A program made the translations under genes and the position numbers. Under the pieces are notes generated by a model. That model was not told where the DNA came from. It saw nothing but the letters and a program-made list of their open reading frames with translations, and did not search any database. DNA of 64,000 nt from Clostridia bacterium (GTDB lineage Bacteria; Bacillota; Clostridia; Monoglobales; Monoglobaceae): the NCBI GenBank assembly GCA_017620615.1, contig JAGAUW010000018.1, positions 20,828-84,827 of the forward strand, written 5' to 3'. This document shows, one piece after another, positions 36,212 to 45,939 of this stretch (the stretch's first letter is position 1; the number at the start of each line of letters is the position of its first letter).

Positions 36212-37449
36212 GAGTAAAGTCACCACTCAGACTTATAGTTGCAATAATTATTTTAATTGTCCTTATATATGTGGGATTTAGGGGAGCAGTGTCAATAATT
36301 TCAGGTGAGCCCATAAAGTTCGGCTTCAGCAGCAACCGTATTTTTGGTTCTGACAAGGTTCAGGACTTTGTTGTTGCCGGAATTGACGAAGAGGGTTACC
36401 GCACAGATTTAATACTTTTTTGCAGATATAATCTGGAGGATAATTCAATAAATGTATTGCAAATTCCCCGGGACACCAAGGTGGAAACGGACCGATACGA
36501 TAAAAAAATAAATTCTGCATATGGAAGCAAGGAAAAAGAAAAAGCTCTTTTTGATGAGATTGAAAGCGTGATTGGTTTAAGACCTGAAAAATCAGTTATT
36601 GTCAGCTTTAAGGCTTTCAGGGAACTGATTGATGCAATCGGTGGGGTCGAGGTGAATGTTCCTATCAGGATGTTTTATAACGACCCTTATCAAAATCTTT
36701 CCATTGACCTTTATCCAGGTAAGCAAGTGCTCAACGGACGACGTGCAGAAATGTTTATGAGATTTCGTTATAATGACGATGGTACGGGCTATCCCAATGG
36801 CGACATTGACAGAATTGCAGCACAAAAAACGCTTTACAATGCGGTGATGGAAAAACTTCTCAGCGGAAGCACAGTGCTTAAAGCCCCAAAGATTTTGGGG
36901 ATAATTTCGGATAATGTAAAAACGGACTTTTCTATTGATGAGATTGTAGGATATATGACACGTATTCCAAAATTCAGTATGGAAAAGGTTAATATATACA
37001 CACTTCCCGGTGAAGGTGCATATGATTCAAACGGCGTTTCGTATTTCTTCCACAATGAGGAAGAAACCGAAAAACTGATAAAAGAAAACTTTTCATCAAG
37101 AAGAAAGTCAGTGGCAAGCGAAGCGGGATATACTGGTTCGTTCAAAAATCGATTTATCAAGGTGCGAATTGTTGATGCCAGCGGTCTTGATGAATCCAAG
37201 GCAGATATATTGAAAATTGTTTCAGAAAATCTCGCGGATTATGGCTTCAAGGTGGTTTCAATCGAAAAATCCGATAGGATTTCTGACAAATCTGTTTTCA
37301 TAAACCATAACGAAAAACACGCTGCAACAGAACTTAAAAAAGTTTTTGGAGCAGTTGAAATTTCGGAAACAATAGAAGAATATGTGGTGGAAAGCGGAGA
37401 AAAAATGGCAGATGTGACACTGAAAATCGGCAGTGACTTTTCGTTTTAG
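36208..37449 (+). CDS. LytR-CpsA-Psr (LCP) family cell-wall glycopolymer ligase
   Basis: LCP proteins move teichoic acids or capsule from the lipid carrier to peptidoglycan outside the cell. The 413-residue protein has one N-terminal helix (about 8-27), an LCP domain with DFVVAGIDEEGYRTD, LQIPRDTKV, KINSAYG and MFMRFRYNDDG, and a C-terminal LytR_C domain (about 310-405). Typical arginines and aspartates for pyrophosphate binding are present. It overlaps yqeK (ATGA). Confidence 0.92.
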   Translation: MRVKSPLRLIVAIIILIVLIYVGFRGAVSIISGEPIKFGFSSNRIFGSDKVQDFVVAGIDEEGYRTDLILFCRYNLEDNSINVLQIPRDTKVETDRYDKKINSAYGSKEKEKALFDEIESVIGLRPEKSVIVSFKAFRELIDAIGGVEVNVPIRMFYNDPYQNLSIDLYPGKQVLNGRRAEMFMRFRYNDDGTGYPNGDIDRIAAQKTLYNAVMEKLLSGSTVLKAPKILGIISDNVKTDFSIDEIVGYMTRIPKFSMEKVNIYTLPGEGAYDSNGVSYFFHNEEETEKLIKENFSSRRKSVASEAGYTGSFKNRFIKVRIVDASGLDESKADILKIVSENLADYGFKVVSIEKSDRISDKSVFINHNEKHAATELKKVFGAVEISETIEEYVVESGEKMADVTLKIGSDFSF

Positions 37450-37477
37450 ATAAGACCTTATGAAAAAGGAGAATTTT

Positions 37478-37840
37478 ATGAGTTGTGAGAATAATTATGT
37501 AAATACAGTGGTCAAAGCAATAGACAAGAAAAAGGGACGGGATATACAGGTTCTTGACCTTAGCGGGCTTACCACTTTAACAAACTATTTTGTTATTGCC
37601 ACAGGCGGTTCCAACAAAAATGTTCAGGCGATTTGTGACTTTGTTGAAGAAGAAATGCAAAAGATTGGTGCAAAGATGTGGACAAAAGAAGGATATGACA
37701 ACGGCGAGTGGATACTCTTAAACTATGATGATGTTGTGGTTCATATTTTTCAGGAAGAGCCCCGTGAATTTTACAAGCTGGAGCATATCTGGAAAGACGC
37801 TCCTGATATTGATATTTCAGACCTTATTGAAGAAGACTAA
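37478..37840 (+). CDS. rsfS: Ribosome silencing factor RsfS
   Basis: RsfS binds L14 and blocks subunit joining under starvation. The 120-residue protein has the NTF-like fold motifs VLDLSGLTTLTNYFVIATGGS, GYDNGEWILLNYDDVVVHIF and REFYKLEHIW. ATG 37478 follows AAAGGAG; the ATG at 37460 precedes the site. Confidence 0.96.
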   Translation: MSCENNYVNTVVKAIDKKKGRDIQVLDLSGLTTLTNYFVIATGGSNKNVQAICDFVEEEMQKIGAKMWTKEGYDNGEWILLNYDDVVVHIFQEEPREFYKLEHIWKDAPDIDISDLIEED

Positions 37841-37863
37841 AAAACCGAAAGGATTGATAATAA

Positions 37864-40335
37864 ATGAAATACGATTTTAAAGGAATCGAAGAAAAATGGC
37901 AAAAAAATTGGGAGGACAACAAGGCTTTCGCAATCAAGGAAAATCCCGATAAGCCTAAATATTATGCTCTTGAAATGTTCCCATATCCGTCAGGAAACTT
38001 ACATATGGGACACGTGCGCAACTATTCAATAGGTGACGTTGTTGCACGCTACAAGACTATGCAGGGATTTAATGTTCTTCATCCTATGGGATGGGACTCT
38101 TTTGGTCTGCCTGCAGAAAATGCTGCAATCAAAAATGGAACCCCTCCTGCTGACTGGACATGGAAAAACATTGACAATATGCGTGACCAGCTAAAAAGAC
38201 TTGGCTTTAGCTATGACTGGGACCGTGAGGTTGCAACTGCAAAGGAAGAATATTACAAATTTACACAGTGGATGTTTTTGAAGCTGTTTGAAAATGGTCT
38301 TGCTTACAAGAAAAAATCTTTTGTAAACTGGTGTCCCTCCTGCCAGACTGTTCTTGCAAACGAGCAGGTGGTAAACGGCAAATGCGAAAGATGTAAGAGC
38401 GAGGTAGGTAAAAAAGATTTGGAGCAGTGGTTCTTCAAAATCACAGACTATGCAGACAGACTTCTTGCTGATATCGATAAACTCAAGGGTTGGCCTGATA
38501 AGGTAAAATCAATGCAGACCAACTGGATTGGAAAGTCTGAGGGTGCTGAGGTTAAATTCAAGATTGACGGCACCGACAAGGAACTTACTGTGTTCACCAC
38601 ACGTCCTGACACAATTTATGGAGTGTCATATATGGTTATGGCTCCTGAACACCCGATTGTTGATGAGCTTATTTCAGGAAAACCTGAGGAGGCAGAGTGC
38701 CGCGCCTTTATTGAAAAGGTACGCGGAATGAGTGAAATCGCCCGCAGTTCTACAGATACTGAAAAAGAGGGTGTTTTCACAGGCACATATATGATAAACC
38801 CCATAAGCGGTGAAAAAATCCCGCTTTATCTTGCAAATTACGTGTTCCTTGATTATGGAACAGGTGTGGTTATGGGTGTTGCAGCGCACGACCAGCGTGA
38901 CTTTGAGTTTGCTAAGAAATACAATCTTCCCATTCGCATTGTTATTCAGCCCGAGGGTCAGAATATGAAAGAGGAAGATATGACCGAGGCTTTTGCGGCT
39001 GAGGGTATAATGGAAAATTCGGGCGAGTTCAACGGAATGAACAACCGTGACGCCCTCAAAAAAATAATCGCATATATGGAAGAAAAGGGCATCGGTGAAA
39101 GAAAAATCAACTTCCGTCTTCGCGACTGGCTGATTTCACGTCAGAGATATTGGGGTGCTCCAATCCCTGTGGTTTATTGTGAAAAGTGCGGAACTGTGGC
39201 AATCCCTGAGGATCAGCTCCCTGTACGTCTTCCTGAAAATGTTGAGTTTACAGGTCAGGGCAAGTCACCTCTTTCGGAGTGCGAGGACTTCATGAATACA
39301 ACCTGTCCCAAATGCGGCGGAAAGGCTGTGCGCGAAAGCGACACGATGGATACCTTTGTTTGCTCATCATGGTATTTTTTAAGATATTGTGACCCCAAGA
39401 ATGACAAAATGCCGTTCAGCAAGGAAAAAACAGATTACTGGATGAATGTTGACCAGTATATTGGCGGTGTTGAACACGCAATTCTTCACCTTCTCTATGC
39501 AAGATTTTTCACAAAAGTGCTCTATGACCAGGGATATGTTTCATGCCAGGAGCCTTTTGAAAATCTTCTCACTCAGGGTATGGTTCTAAAGGACGGAAGC
39601 AAAATGTCAAAGTCTGTTGGTAATGTAGTAAGCCCTGAAGAAATCATTGAAAAATACGGCGCTGACACAGCAAGACTATTCATCCTCTTTGCTGCACCTC
39701 CCGAACGTGACCTTGACTGGAATGATACAGCTGTTGAGGGTGCATACCGTTTCTTAAACCGTGTGTGGCGTGCAGTTGACGAGCTTTCAGAATATGCTGG
39801 TGGAGGTGCGGTTGATGGCACAAACCTCAATGAAACAGAAAAGAAACTTCACTTTGCTGTAAATGCGGGAATCAAGAAAGTTACTGAAGATTTTGACCGC
39901 TTCAGCTTTAATACCGCAATCAGCAGCATTATGGAAACTGTAAATGCTCTTTATCAGTATAAAGATGCGGTGAATGCTGAAAACTATAACAAAGAGCTTA
40001 TTGGTGAAGCACTTCGCTCAATAGTTCTTATGCTTTCGCCAATTGTTCCACACATCACTCAGGAACTCTGGGAAATCTTAGGAAACAGCGAAAACCTTTT
40101 TGATACACCTTGGCCCAAGTTTGATGAAAGAGCTTTGGTTGTAAGCGAGGTAGAGGTTGTTGTTCAGATTAACGGCAAAATCCGTGACAAGATGATGATT
40201 TCTGCTGACCTTGATCCCAAGGGTATGCAGGATGTGGCACTTGCAAACGACAAGATTAAAGAATTGATTGAAGGTAAGCAAGTGGTAAAGGTTATTGCTG
40301 TTCCCCAAAAGCTTATAAACATAGTGGTGAAATAA
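37864..40335 (+). CDS. leuS: Leucyl-tRNA synthetase
   Basis: The 823-residue class I synthetase has the HIGH-type motif HMGH in [15 protein letters not shown], a zinc site CPSC..CERC, the editing domain with TTRPDTIYG, a second set CEKC...CPKC, and KMSKS in [11 protein letters not shown]. Full length, no break. It lies 23 bases after rsfS and two bases before the next gene. No T-box leader is present upstream, since the gene has no promoter region of its own. Confidence 0.98.
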   Translation: MKYDFKGIEEKWQKNWEDNKAFAIKENPDKPKYYALEMFPYPSGNLHMGHVRNYSIGDVVARYKTMQGFNVLHPMGWDSFGLPAENAAIKNGTPPADWTWKNIDNMRDQLKRLGFSYDWDREVATAKEEYYKFTQWMFLKLFENGLAYKKKSFVNWCPSCQTVLANEQVVNGKCERCKSEVGKKDLEQWFFKITDYADRLLADIDKLKGWPDKVKSMQTNWIGKSEGAEVKFKIDGTDKELTVFTTRPDTIYGVSYMVMAPEHPIVDELISGKPEEAECRAFIEKVRGMSEIARSSTDTEKEGVFTGTYMINPISGEKIPLYLANYVFLDYGTGVVMGVAAHDQRDFEFAKKYNLPIRIVIQPEGQNMKEEDMTEAFAAEGIMENSGEFNGMNNRDALKKIIAYMEEKGIGERKINFRLRDWLISRQRYWGAPIPVVYCEKCGTVAIPEDQLPVRLPENVEFTGQGKSPLSECEDFMNTTCPKCGGKAVRESDTMDTFVCSSWYFLRYCDPKNDKMPFSKEKTDYWMNVDQYIGGVEHAILHLLYARFFTKVLYDQGYVSCQEPFENLLTQGMVLKDGSKMSKSVGNVVSPEEIIEKYGADTARLFILFAAPPERDLDWNDTAVEGAYRFLNRVWRAVDELSEYAGGGAVDGTNLNETEKKLHFAVNAGIKKVTEDFDRFSFNTAISSIMETVNALYQYKDAVNAENYNKELIGEALRSIVLMLSPIVPHITQELWEILGNSENLFDTPWPKFDERALVVSEVEVVVQINGKIRDKMMISADLDPKGMQDVALANDKIKELIEGKQVVKVIAVPQKLINIVVK

Positions 40336-40337
40336 TT

Positions 40338-40922
40338 ATGAGCGCAAAACAGGAATTTATTGAGATTTATCAAAACTGCATAAAAAGAGAGGGAGCTGAA
40401 AAGCTCCTTGCTCATCTTATGTCCCCTGCAAGTGATTTTTTCACAGCACCTGCCAGTACGAGATACCACGGCGCATATGAGGGGGGCTTGGTTGAACATA
40501 GCTTGAATGTTTATGAATGTCTCAAAGACTACCTTTCAAGAGAAAGAGTGGCAGAACTTTATGGCATCGAGGCAAGTGAAGAAAGCATTGCAATAGTTGC
40601 ACTTCTTCACGACCTTTGTAAGATGAATTTTTATAAGCCCTCGTTTCGTAACGTAAAGGACGAAAATGGCGTTTGGCAAAAGGTTCCAACATTTGAAATT
40701 GACGATAAGCTTCCATACGGGCACGGCGAAAAGTCGGTTTATATAATTTCAGGTTTTATGAGGCTTACACGTGAAGAAGCTTTTGCTATAAGGTACCATA
40801 TGGGCTTTTCGGGAAGTGAAGAGCCGAGAAATGTAGGAAGCGCATTTGAGATGTTTCCACTTGCTTTTGCACTTTCTACTGCTGATATGGAAGCTACATA
40901 TTTCCTTGAGGGAAAAGATTAA
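40338..40922 (+). CDS. HD-domain hydrolase
   Basis: The 194-residue protein has HD-type metal ligands: HGAYEGGLVEHSLNVY, ALLHDLCKMNF and then YGHGEKSVY and RYHMGF. Such stand-alone HD proteins act on nucleotides or oligonucleotides; some have 3'-5' exonuclease-like roles (YhaM-like), but no OB domain is present here. It starts two bases after leuS stops and is probably translated by coupling. Confidence 0.82.
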   Translation: MSAKQEFIEIYQNCIKREGAEKLLAHLMSPASDFFTAPASTRYHGAYEGGLVEHSLNVYECLKDYLSRERVAELYGIEASEESIAIVALLHDLCKMNFYKPSFRNVKDENGVWQKVPTFEIDDKLPYGHGEKSVYIISGFMRLTREEAFAIRYHMGFSGSEEPRNVGSAFEMFPLAFALSTADMEATYFLEGKD

Positions 40923-40945
40923 AAAATAAAGGGGAGGAATGACTT

Positions 40946-42826
40946 GTGAAACACGGATTTATAAAGGTTGCGGCTGCGACACCTGAGATTGTGGTTAATG
41001 GCACAAAGAAAAACTGTGAAAATATAATAAATCATATTTCGGTTGCGGCGAAAAATGGCACAAAGGTCATTGTTTTCCCTGAACTTTCAATTTCGGGATA
41101 TACCATTGGTGATTTGATATTCCAAAGCTCACTTTGGGAACGTTCAAAAGCGGCTCTTCTTGAAATCCTGAAAAGGACAAAAAAACTTGACATTCTTTTT
41201 GCGGTGGGACTTGCTGTTCCGTATCTTGACAAGCTTTACAATGCGGCGGCGGTCTGCAAGGGTGGAAAGGTTTTGGGCTTTGTTACAAAAAGTCATCTTC
41301 CAAACTTTGGCGAATATAATGAAACCAGATGTTTTCAGGCACTTGGAAAAACAGTGGAGGTGTCCTTTGATGGATACCGCGTTCCTATGGGTGAAAAACT
41401 GATTTTCTGCTGTGAAAACATGGATGGTTTGCGAGTTTCCTGTGAAATCTGTGAGGATATGTGGGTAACGAATCCTCCGTCAATGAGCCATGCTCAAAAC
41501 GGAGCAACAGTTATACTCAACCTTTCTGCTTGCAATGAAACTCCAAACAAGCAGATAGCAAGGAAAATGACTATTGCATCAAACAGCGCACGTGGACTTT
41601 GTGCTTATGTTTATGCGGACGCAGGCGATGGAGAATCCACAACAGATTTGGTGTATGCAGGAAACAATATGATTTATCAGTTGGGTCGCTGTATAAACGA
41701 AGCACCGCTTTTTGAAAATGGAATAATTTATGGCATACTTGACCTTGAAAAAGTTGGTCAGGCAAGAAAAATGCGGACGACCTTTGTGCCTGGAAACAGC
41801 GAAGAATATACAAAGATTTATTTTGATATGGAAATTTCAGAAACAATTCTTGAAGAAATTCCCCCCCTACCTTTTGTACCAAGAGAAAGAGCAAGACTTT
41901 CTGAACATTGTGAGAGAGTTTTCAAAATGCAGTGTGCAGGACTCAAGAAAAGAATAAAACACATAGGGTTAAAGACTGTTACAATTGGGATTTCAGGTGG
42001 CCTTGACAGTACCTTAGCACTTCTTGTTGCGGTTAAGACCTTTGACCTACTTGGCCTTGACCGAAAAGGAATAATTGCGGTTTCTATGCCTTGCTTTGGA
42101 ACTACGGGAAGAACTTATGAAAATTCCAAGAAAATGGCAGAAGAACTGGGAGTGACGTTCCGTGAGGTTTCTATTGCTAAATCGGTTGAGCAGCATCTTG
42201 TTGACATAGGTGTATCCAAGAATGACCACGATGTGACATATGAGAATGCACAGGCAAGAGAACGCACCCAGGTGCTTATGGATATTGCCAACAAAACCGG
42301 TGGCATTGTCATTGGAACCGGGGATTTGTCAGAGCTTGCACTTGGTTTTGCTACTTATAACGGTGACCATATGTCAATGTATGGCGTGAATGCAAGTGTT
42401 CCAAAGACTTTGATGCGTGAAATTGTGAGATTTTTGGCAGAGGACTTTGGCGGGGAACTCAAAAATATCCTTATTGATGTGGTTGAAACGCCAATAAGTC
42501 CCGAACTTCTTCCTCCGGATAAGATGGGTGAAACCAGTCAGAAAACCGAGGATATAATAGGACCTTATGAAATCCATGATTTTATAATTTATCATTTCAT
42601 AAAATCAGGATTCGAAAGAGACAAGATTTTGCGCATGGCAAAATGTGCCTTTGACGGAATTTATGATGAAAAACTTATAGAAAAATGCCTTGATACTTTC
42701 TACAGGAGATTTTTTGCAAATCAGTTCAAGCGTTCGGCTGTTCCTGACGGACCAAAGGCGGGTAGTATTTCACTGTCCCCAAGAGGTAGTTGGGTAATGC
42801 CGTCGGATGCAATTTTTGAAGAATAA
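40946..42826 (+). CDS. nadE: Glutamine-dependent NAD+ synthetase
   Basis: The 626-residue protein joins an N-terminal nitrilase-type glutaminase (catalytic Glu in FPELSISGY, Lys in VTKSHLPN, Cys in SCEICEDMW) to a C-terminal NAD synthetase with the pyrophosphatase loop SGGLDST and GTGDLSELALGFATY. It takes ammonia from glutamine to amidate deamido-NAD, completing the route begun by NadD upstream. GTG start with GGGGAGG upstream. A terminator follows. Confidence 0.96.
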   Translation: MKHGFIKVAAATPEIVVNGTKKNCENIINHISVAAKNGTKVIVFPELSISGYTIGDLIFQSSLWERSKAALLEILKRTKKLDILFAVGLAVPYLDKLYNAAAVCKGGKVLGFVTKSHLPNFGEYNETRCFQALGKTVEVSFDGYRVPMGEKLIFCCENMDGLRVSCEICEDMWVTNPPSMSHAQNGATVILNLSACNETPNKQIARKMTIASNSARGLCAYVYADAGDGESTTDLVYAGNNMIYQLGRCINEAPLFENGIIYGILDLEKVGQARKMRTTFVPGNSEEYTKIYFDMEISETILEEIPPLPFVPRERARLSEHCERVFKMQCAGLKKRIKHIGLKTVTIGISGGLDSTLALLVAVKTFDLLGLDRKGIIAVSMPCFGTTGRTYENSKKMAEELGVTFREVSIAKSVEQHLVDIGVSKNDHDVTYENAQARERTQVLMDIANKTGGIVIGTGDLSELALGFATYNGDHMSMYGVNASVPKTLMREIVRFLAEDFGGELKNILIDVVETPISPELLPPDKMGETSQKTEDIIGPYEIHDFIIYHFIKSGFERDKILRMAKCAFDGIYDEKLIEKCLDTFYRRFFANQFKRSAVPDGPKAGSISLSPRGSWVMPSDAIFEE

Positions 42827-42831
42827 AATAC

Positions 42832-42854
42832 GGGCGGAGAAATCCGCCCTTTTG
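42832..42854 (+). terminator. Terminator after nadE
   Basis: GGGCGGA (42832-42838), loop GAAA, TCCGCCC (42843-42849), then TTTT. rnmV begins 15 bases later, so some readthrough may supply it. Confidence 0.85.
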
Positions 42855-42868
42855 CATGGGAGAAAAGG

Positions 42869-43453
42869 ATGCTTCATATAAAAGAGACCATTGTTGTCGA
42901 GGGTAAATTCGACAAAGAACAACTGAAAAAAATTACCGATGCTCCAATTATCTGCACAGGGGGTTTCACTCTTTATACCGATAAGAGTATAATAAAGGCT
43001 ATTCGTACTATGGCGAAAAAAACGGGTATAATCATCTTGACAGATTCAGATAGTGCGGGTTTTCGCATACGAAATTATATCAAACAATGCGTTGGGAATG
43101 AGGGCATAGTGAAGCACGCGTACATTCCAAGCGTTGAGGGAAAGGAAAAACGAAAATCAAGTCCCGGCAAGGAAGGTCTTTTGGGGGTTGAGGGCATAAG
43201 AGAAGAAGATCTCTTAAAAATTTTGGAAAATGTGACTGAGATATGTGAAAAGCCTCAAGAAAAAGGACCAAGGATAACAAAAGCAATGCTTTTTGAAGAC
43301 GGACTCAGTGGTGGTGCTGAGAGCCGCGAAAAACGAAAAGAACTTGCGAGACGGCTTGGACTTCCCATAAGAATTTCGGCAAATGCACTAGTTGAAGTGC
43401 TGAACGCTGCAGTGGGATATGAAGAATATAAAAGAATAGTTGAGAAAATTTAA
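42869..43453 (+). CDS. rnmV: Ribonuclease M5
   Basis: RNase M5 trims the 5S rRNA precursor. The 194-residue protein starts with a Toprim domain: catalytic Glu in VVEGKFDK, DSDSAGFRIRN as the DxD motif, then VGVEGI and a basic C-terminal half with GLSGG. AAAAGGA lies close to the ATG. It is followed by a terminator. Confidence 0.92.
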   Translation: MLHIKETIVVEGKFDKEQLKKITDAPIICTGGFTLYTDKSIIKAIRTMAKKTGIIILTDSDSAGFRIRNYIKQCVGNEGIVKHAYIPSVEGKEKRKSSPGKEGLLGVEGIREEDLLKILENVTEICEKPQEKGPRITKAMLFEDGLSGGAESREKRKELARRLGLPIRISANALVEVLNAAVGYEEYKRIVEKI

Positions 43454-43461
43454 CAACCAAC

Positions 43462-43499
43462 AAAGCAACATTTCTGATGGGAAAATAGTTGCTTTTTTT
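43462..43499 (+). terminator. Terminator after rnmV
   Basis: AAAGCAAC (43462-43469) pairs with GTTGCTTT (43488-43495), followed by further T residues. Confidence 0.85.
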
Positions 43500-43517
43500 G
43501 TTGTGCTATGCTATAAT
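43489..43517 (+). promoter_or_regulatory. Probable promoter of the OPT transporter gene
   Basis: A perfect TATAAT (43512-43517) has TTGCTT (43489-43494) 17 bases upstream, overlapping the terminator arm. The -35 is weak. About 100 bases of leader follow before the ATG; apart from short self-pairing pieces (CGAAA/TTTCG, GTAC/GTAC) I see no known riboswitch. Confidence 0.5.
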
Positions 43518-43619
43518 TTTATGGTACGTGTGCGAAAATAAAAATATGATTTCGTAAAATACTTACTGGTCAGTGTCGTACATGTTTTTAAACGTACAAG
43601 ATATTTTAGGGGGATTTTT

Positions 43620-45533
43620 ATGGAAAACAAAGATTTTAAACCATATATCCCGGCAGATAGGGTTACACCTGAAATCACCATTACATCTATTGTTATGGGA
43701 ATTTTGCTTGCTGTGATATTTGGTGCGGCTAATGCCTATTTGGGCCTCCGCGTTGGTATGACGGTTTCGGCGTCAATTCCTGCAGCGGTTATTGCTATGG
43801 GCGTTATTCGTGTTGTTATGAGAAAAAATTCGATACTTGAAAGCAACATTGTTCAGACGGTTGGCTCAGCAGGTGAATCTGTTGCCGCAGGTGCAATCTT
43901 CACGCTTCCTGCACTTTTTCTGTGGGCAGCTGAAGGAACAATGGACAAGCCAGGAATTTTGGAAATCACATTGATTGCCCTTCTTGGCGGACTTCTTGGT
44001 GTGTTCTTTATGGTGCCTCTTCGCAATGCACTCATTGTGAAAGAACACGGGGTTCTTCCTTATCCTGAGGGAACTGCTTGCGCCGAGGTTTTGCTTGCTG
44101 GTGAAGAGGGTGGAGCAAACTCATCAACAGTTTTTGCGGGTATGGGCTTTGCGGCACTTTTCAAGTTTATAATTGATGGACTGAAAGCTGTCCCGGGTGA
44201 GATTGCGCTGAGATTTAAAGGCTATGCCGGTGAAATAGGAACTCAGATTTATCCTGCGGTAATGAGCGTTGGATATATTTGCGGTCCAAGAATTTCTTCT
44301 TATATGTTTGCGGGCGGTGTTCTTAGCTGGATGGTGCTTATTCCGATGATTGTTCTTTTTGGTAAGGAAATTGTTCTTTACCCTGGGACAGCACCTATTG
44401 GTGAAATGTTTGCATCGGGTGGAGCAAGTGCAATCTGGGGTTCGTATATCCGTTATATCGGTGCAGGTGCTTTGGCAGCGGGCGGAATAATCAGCCTTAT
44501 CAAGTCACTTCCCTTGATTGTACGCACTTTTGGTGATGCACTTAAAGGAATTGGAAACACAGGAAATGGTGGCTCATCGCGTACAGAAAAAGATTTGAGC
44601 ATGAAGACAGTTCTCATTTCAATCGCGGTGCTTACAATTCTTGTGTGGCTTGTTCCGGCTATTCCGGTGTCACTTATTGGTGCTGTGATTGTTGTTGTGT
44701 TTGGTTTCTTCTTTGCCACGGTTTCATCACGTATGGTTGGACTTGTGGGAAGCAGCAACAACCCCGTTTCGGGCATGGCTATTGCTACACTTCTCATATC
44801 AACGCTTATATTGAAAATCACGGGTGACGGCGGTGCCCACGGTATGCAGGGGGCTATCGCTATTGGTTCTATTATCTGTATCGTAGCGGCGATTTCAGGA
44901 GATACTTCACAGGACCTTAAGACGGGATATCTTCTTGGTGCAACACCAAAAAAACAACAGATAGGCGAAATAATTGGCGTTGTTGCGGCAGCACTTGCTA
45001 TTGGCGGAACGCTGTATCTCCTTGACAGTGCGTGGGAATTTGGCACAGATGAGCTTGCGGCACCCCAGGCAACTCTTATGAAAATGATTGTTGAGGGCGT
45101 TATGGATGCAAATCTCCCTTGGGGCTTGGTGCTTATCGGCGTATTTATTTCTATCATTATTGAAATAATAGGGATACCGGTATTGCCATTTGCTATTGGG
45201 ATATATCTGCCGGTGCACCTCAATGCCTGCATTATGGTGGGCGGTCTTGTGAGACTTCTTATGGATAAATTGAAGCGTGAGAAAGCACAAAAGGATGCTA
45301 TGATAAATGACGGAATTCTCTTCTGCTCTGGCATGATTGCGGGTGAAGGTATCGTTGGTATTGTTCTTGCTCTCCTTGCTGTATTCGGTGTGGATAAGGT
45401 TATTGACCTTTCAGGTGTTTTGAACCTTTCACCGATAGCGTCAAGTGCTTTGAGCGTGGTAGTTTTTGCACTGGTTATTCTCAGTGTGCTTAAATTTTCA
45501 CTTTGGAAGAAACGTACACCCTTAAATAAATAA
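43620..45533 (+). CDS. OPT family oligopeptide transporter
   Basis: The 637-residue protein has about 16 membrane helices and the OPT features: IFGAANAYLGLRVGMTVSASIPAAVIAM near the start, VQTVGSAGESVAAGA, LPYPEGTACAEVL, and SSRMVGLVGSSNNPVSGM. OPT transporters import peptides or metal chelates by proton symport. AGGGGGA precedes the ATG. One base separates it from the PqqD-like gene, so the two are translated together. Confidence 0.93.
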   Translation: MENKDFKPYIPADRVTPEITITSIVMGILLAVIFGAANAYLGLRVGMTVSASIPAAVIAMGVIRVVMRKNSILESNIVQTVGSAGESVAAGAIFTLPALFLWAAEGTMDKPGILEITLIALLGGLLGVFFMVPLRNALIVKEHGVLPYPEGTACAEVLLAGEEGGANSSTVFAGMGFAALFKFIIDGLKAVPGEIALRFKGYAGEIGTQIYPAVMSVGYICGPRISSYMFAGGVLSWMVLIPMIVLFGKEIVLYPGTAPIGEMFASGGASAIWGSYIRYIGAGALAAGGIISLIKSLPLIVRTFGDALKGIGNTGNGGSSRTEKDLSMKTVLISIAVLTILVWLVPAIPVSLIGAVIVVVFGFFFATVSSRMVGLVGSSNNPVSGMAIATLLISTLILKITGDGGAHGMQGAIAIGSIICIVAAISGDTSQDLKTGYLLGATPKKQQIGEIIGVVAAALAIGGTLYLLDSAWEFGTDELAAPQATLMKMIVEGVMDANLPWGLVLIGVFISIIIEIIGIPVLPFAIGIYLPVHLNACIMVGGLVRLLMDKLKREKAQKDAMINDGILFCSGMIAGEGIVGIVLALLAVFGVDKVIDLSGVLNLSPIASSALSVVVFALVILSVLKFSLWKKRTPLNK

Positions 45534-45534
45534 A

Positions 45535-45879
45535 ATGAAAAAAGAAAGAATATCAAAAAACTATCTTGAAAAAATTCCGTACCCATGCCAAGAAATTAAA
45601 TGGGAAACTGCAGAAAACGGAAAAGTAACATTGCTTGTTGAAAACAAGGGATTGTTCAACAGGCTTGCGCAAAAGCTTTTTAAAAAGCCGAAAACCAGTT
45701 ATGTTCATCTTGATGAAAACGGCAGCTTTGTTTGGCCACTCATGAACGGCACGCGTAATATAATTGAAATAGGGAAGCTCGTGGATGAAAGGTTTGGTGA
45801 GACAGCTCATCCACTTTATGAGCGATTGGCAAAGTTTTTTCAGGTTCTTGACAGCTATGGTTTTGTTGAGTGGAAATAG
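45535..45879 (+). CDS. PqqD-like protein
   Basis: The 114-residue protein has a PqqD fold: LDENGSFVWPLMNGTRNIIEIGKLVDERFGE followed by a helix and FVEWK. PqqD domains usually bind the leader peptide of a ribosomally made peptide and present it to a radical SAM or cyclase enzyme. No precursor peptide or modifying enzyme lies nearby; the gene is coupled to the OPT transporter, so it might help recognise or deliver a peptide cargo. The role is inference. Confidence 0.8.
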   Translation: MKKERISKNYLEKIPYPCQEIKWETAENGKVTLLVENKGLFNRLAQKLFKKPKTSYVHLDENGSFVWPLMNGTRNIIEIGKLVDERFGETAHPLYERLAKFFQVLDSYGFVEWK

Positions 45880-45910
45880 AAAAAGAGAACGGGTTTTCCG
45901 TTCTCTTTTT
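45880..45910. terminator. Bidirectional terminator between PqqD-like and DUF4838 genes
   Basis: AAAAAGAGAACGG (45880-45892) and CCGTTCTCTTTTT (45898-45910) form a 13-bp stem with five-base loop, with A and T tracts built in for both directions. Confidence 0.93.
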
Positions 45911-45939
45911 TGTAACAAAAACTGATTGCAAAAATTGTT

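Noticed and set aside
37841..37863. T-box leader for leuS
   Set aside because: Only 23 bases separate leuS from rsfS, too little for a T-box, and leuS appears to be read from the upstream operon.
44453..45586. Long minus-strand open frame (377 codons) opposite the OPT transporter gene
   Set aside because: It is a mirror of the OPT gene: rich in Ile, Pro and Thr, without a ribosome site, and no domain is seen.
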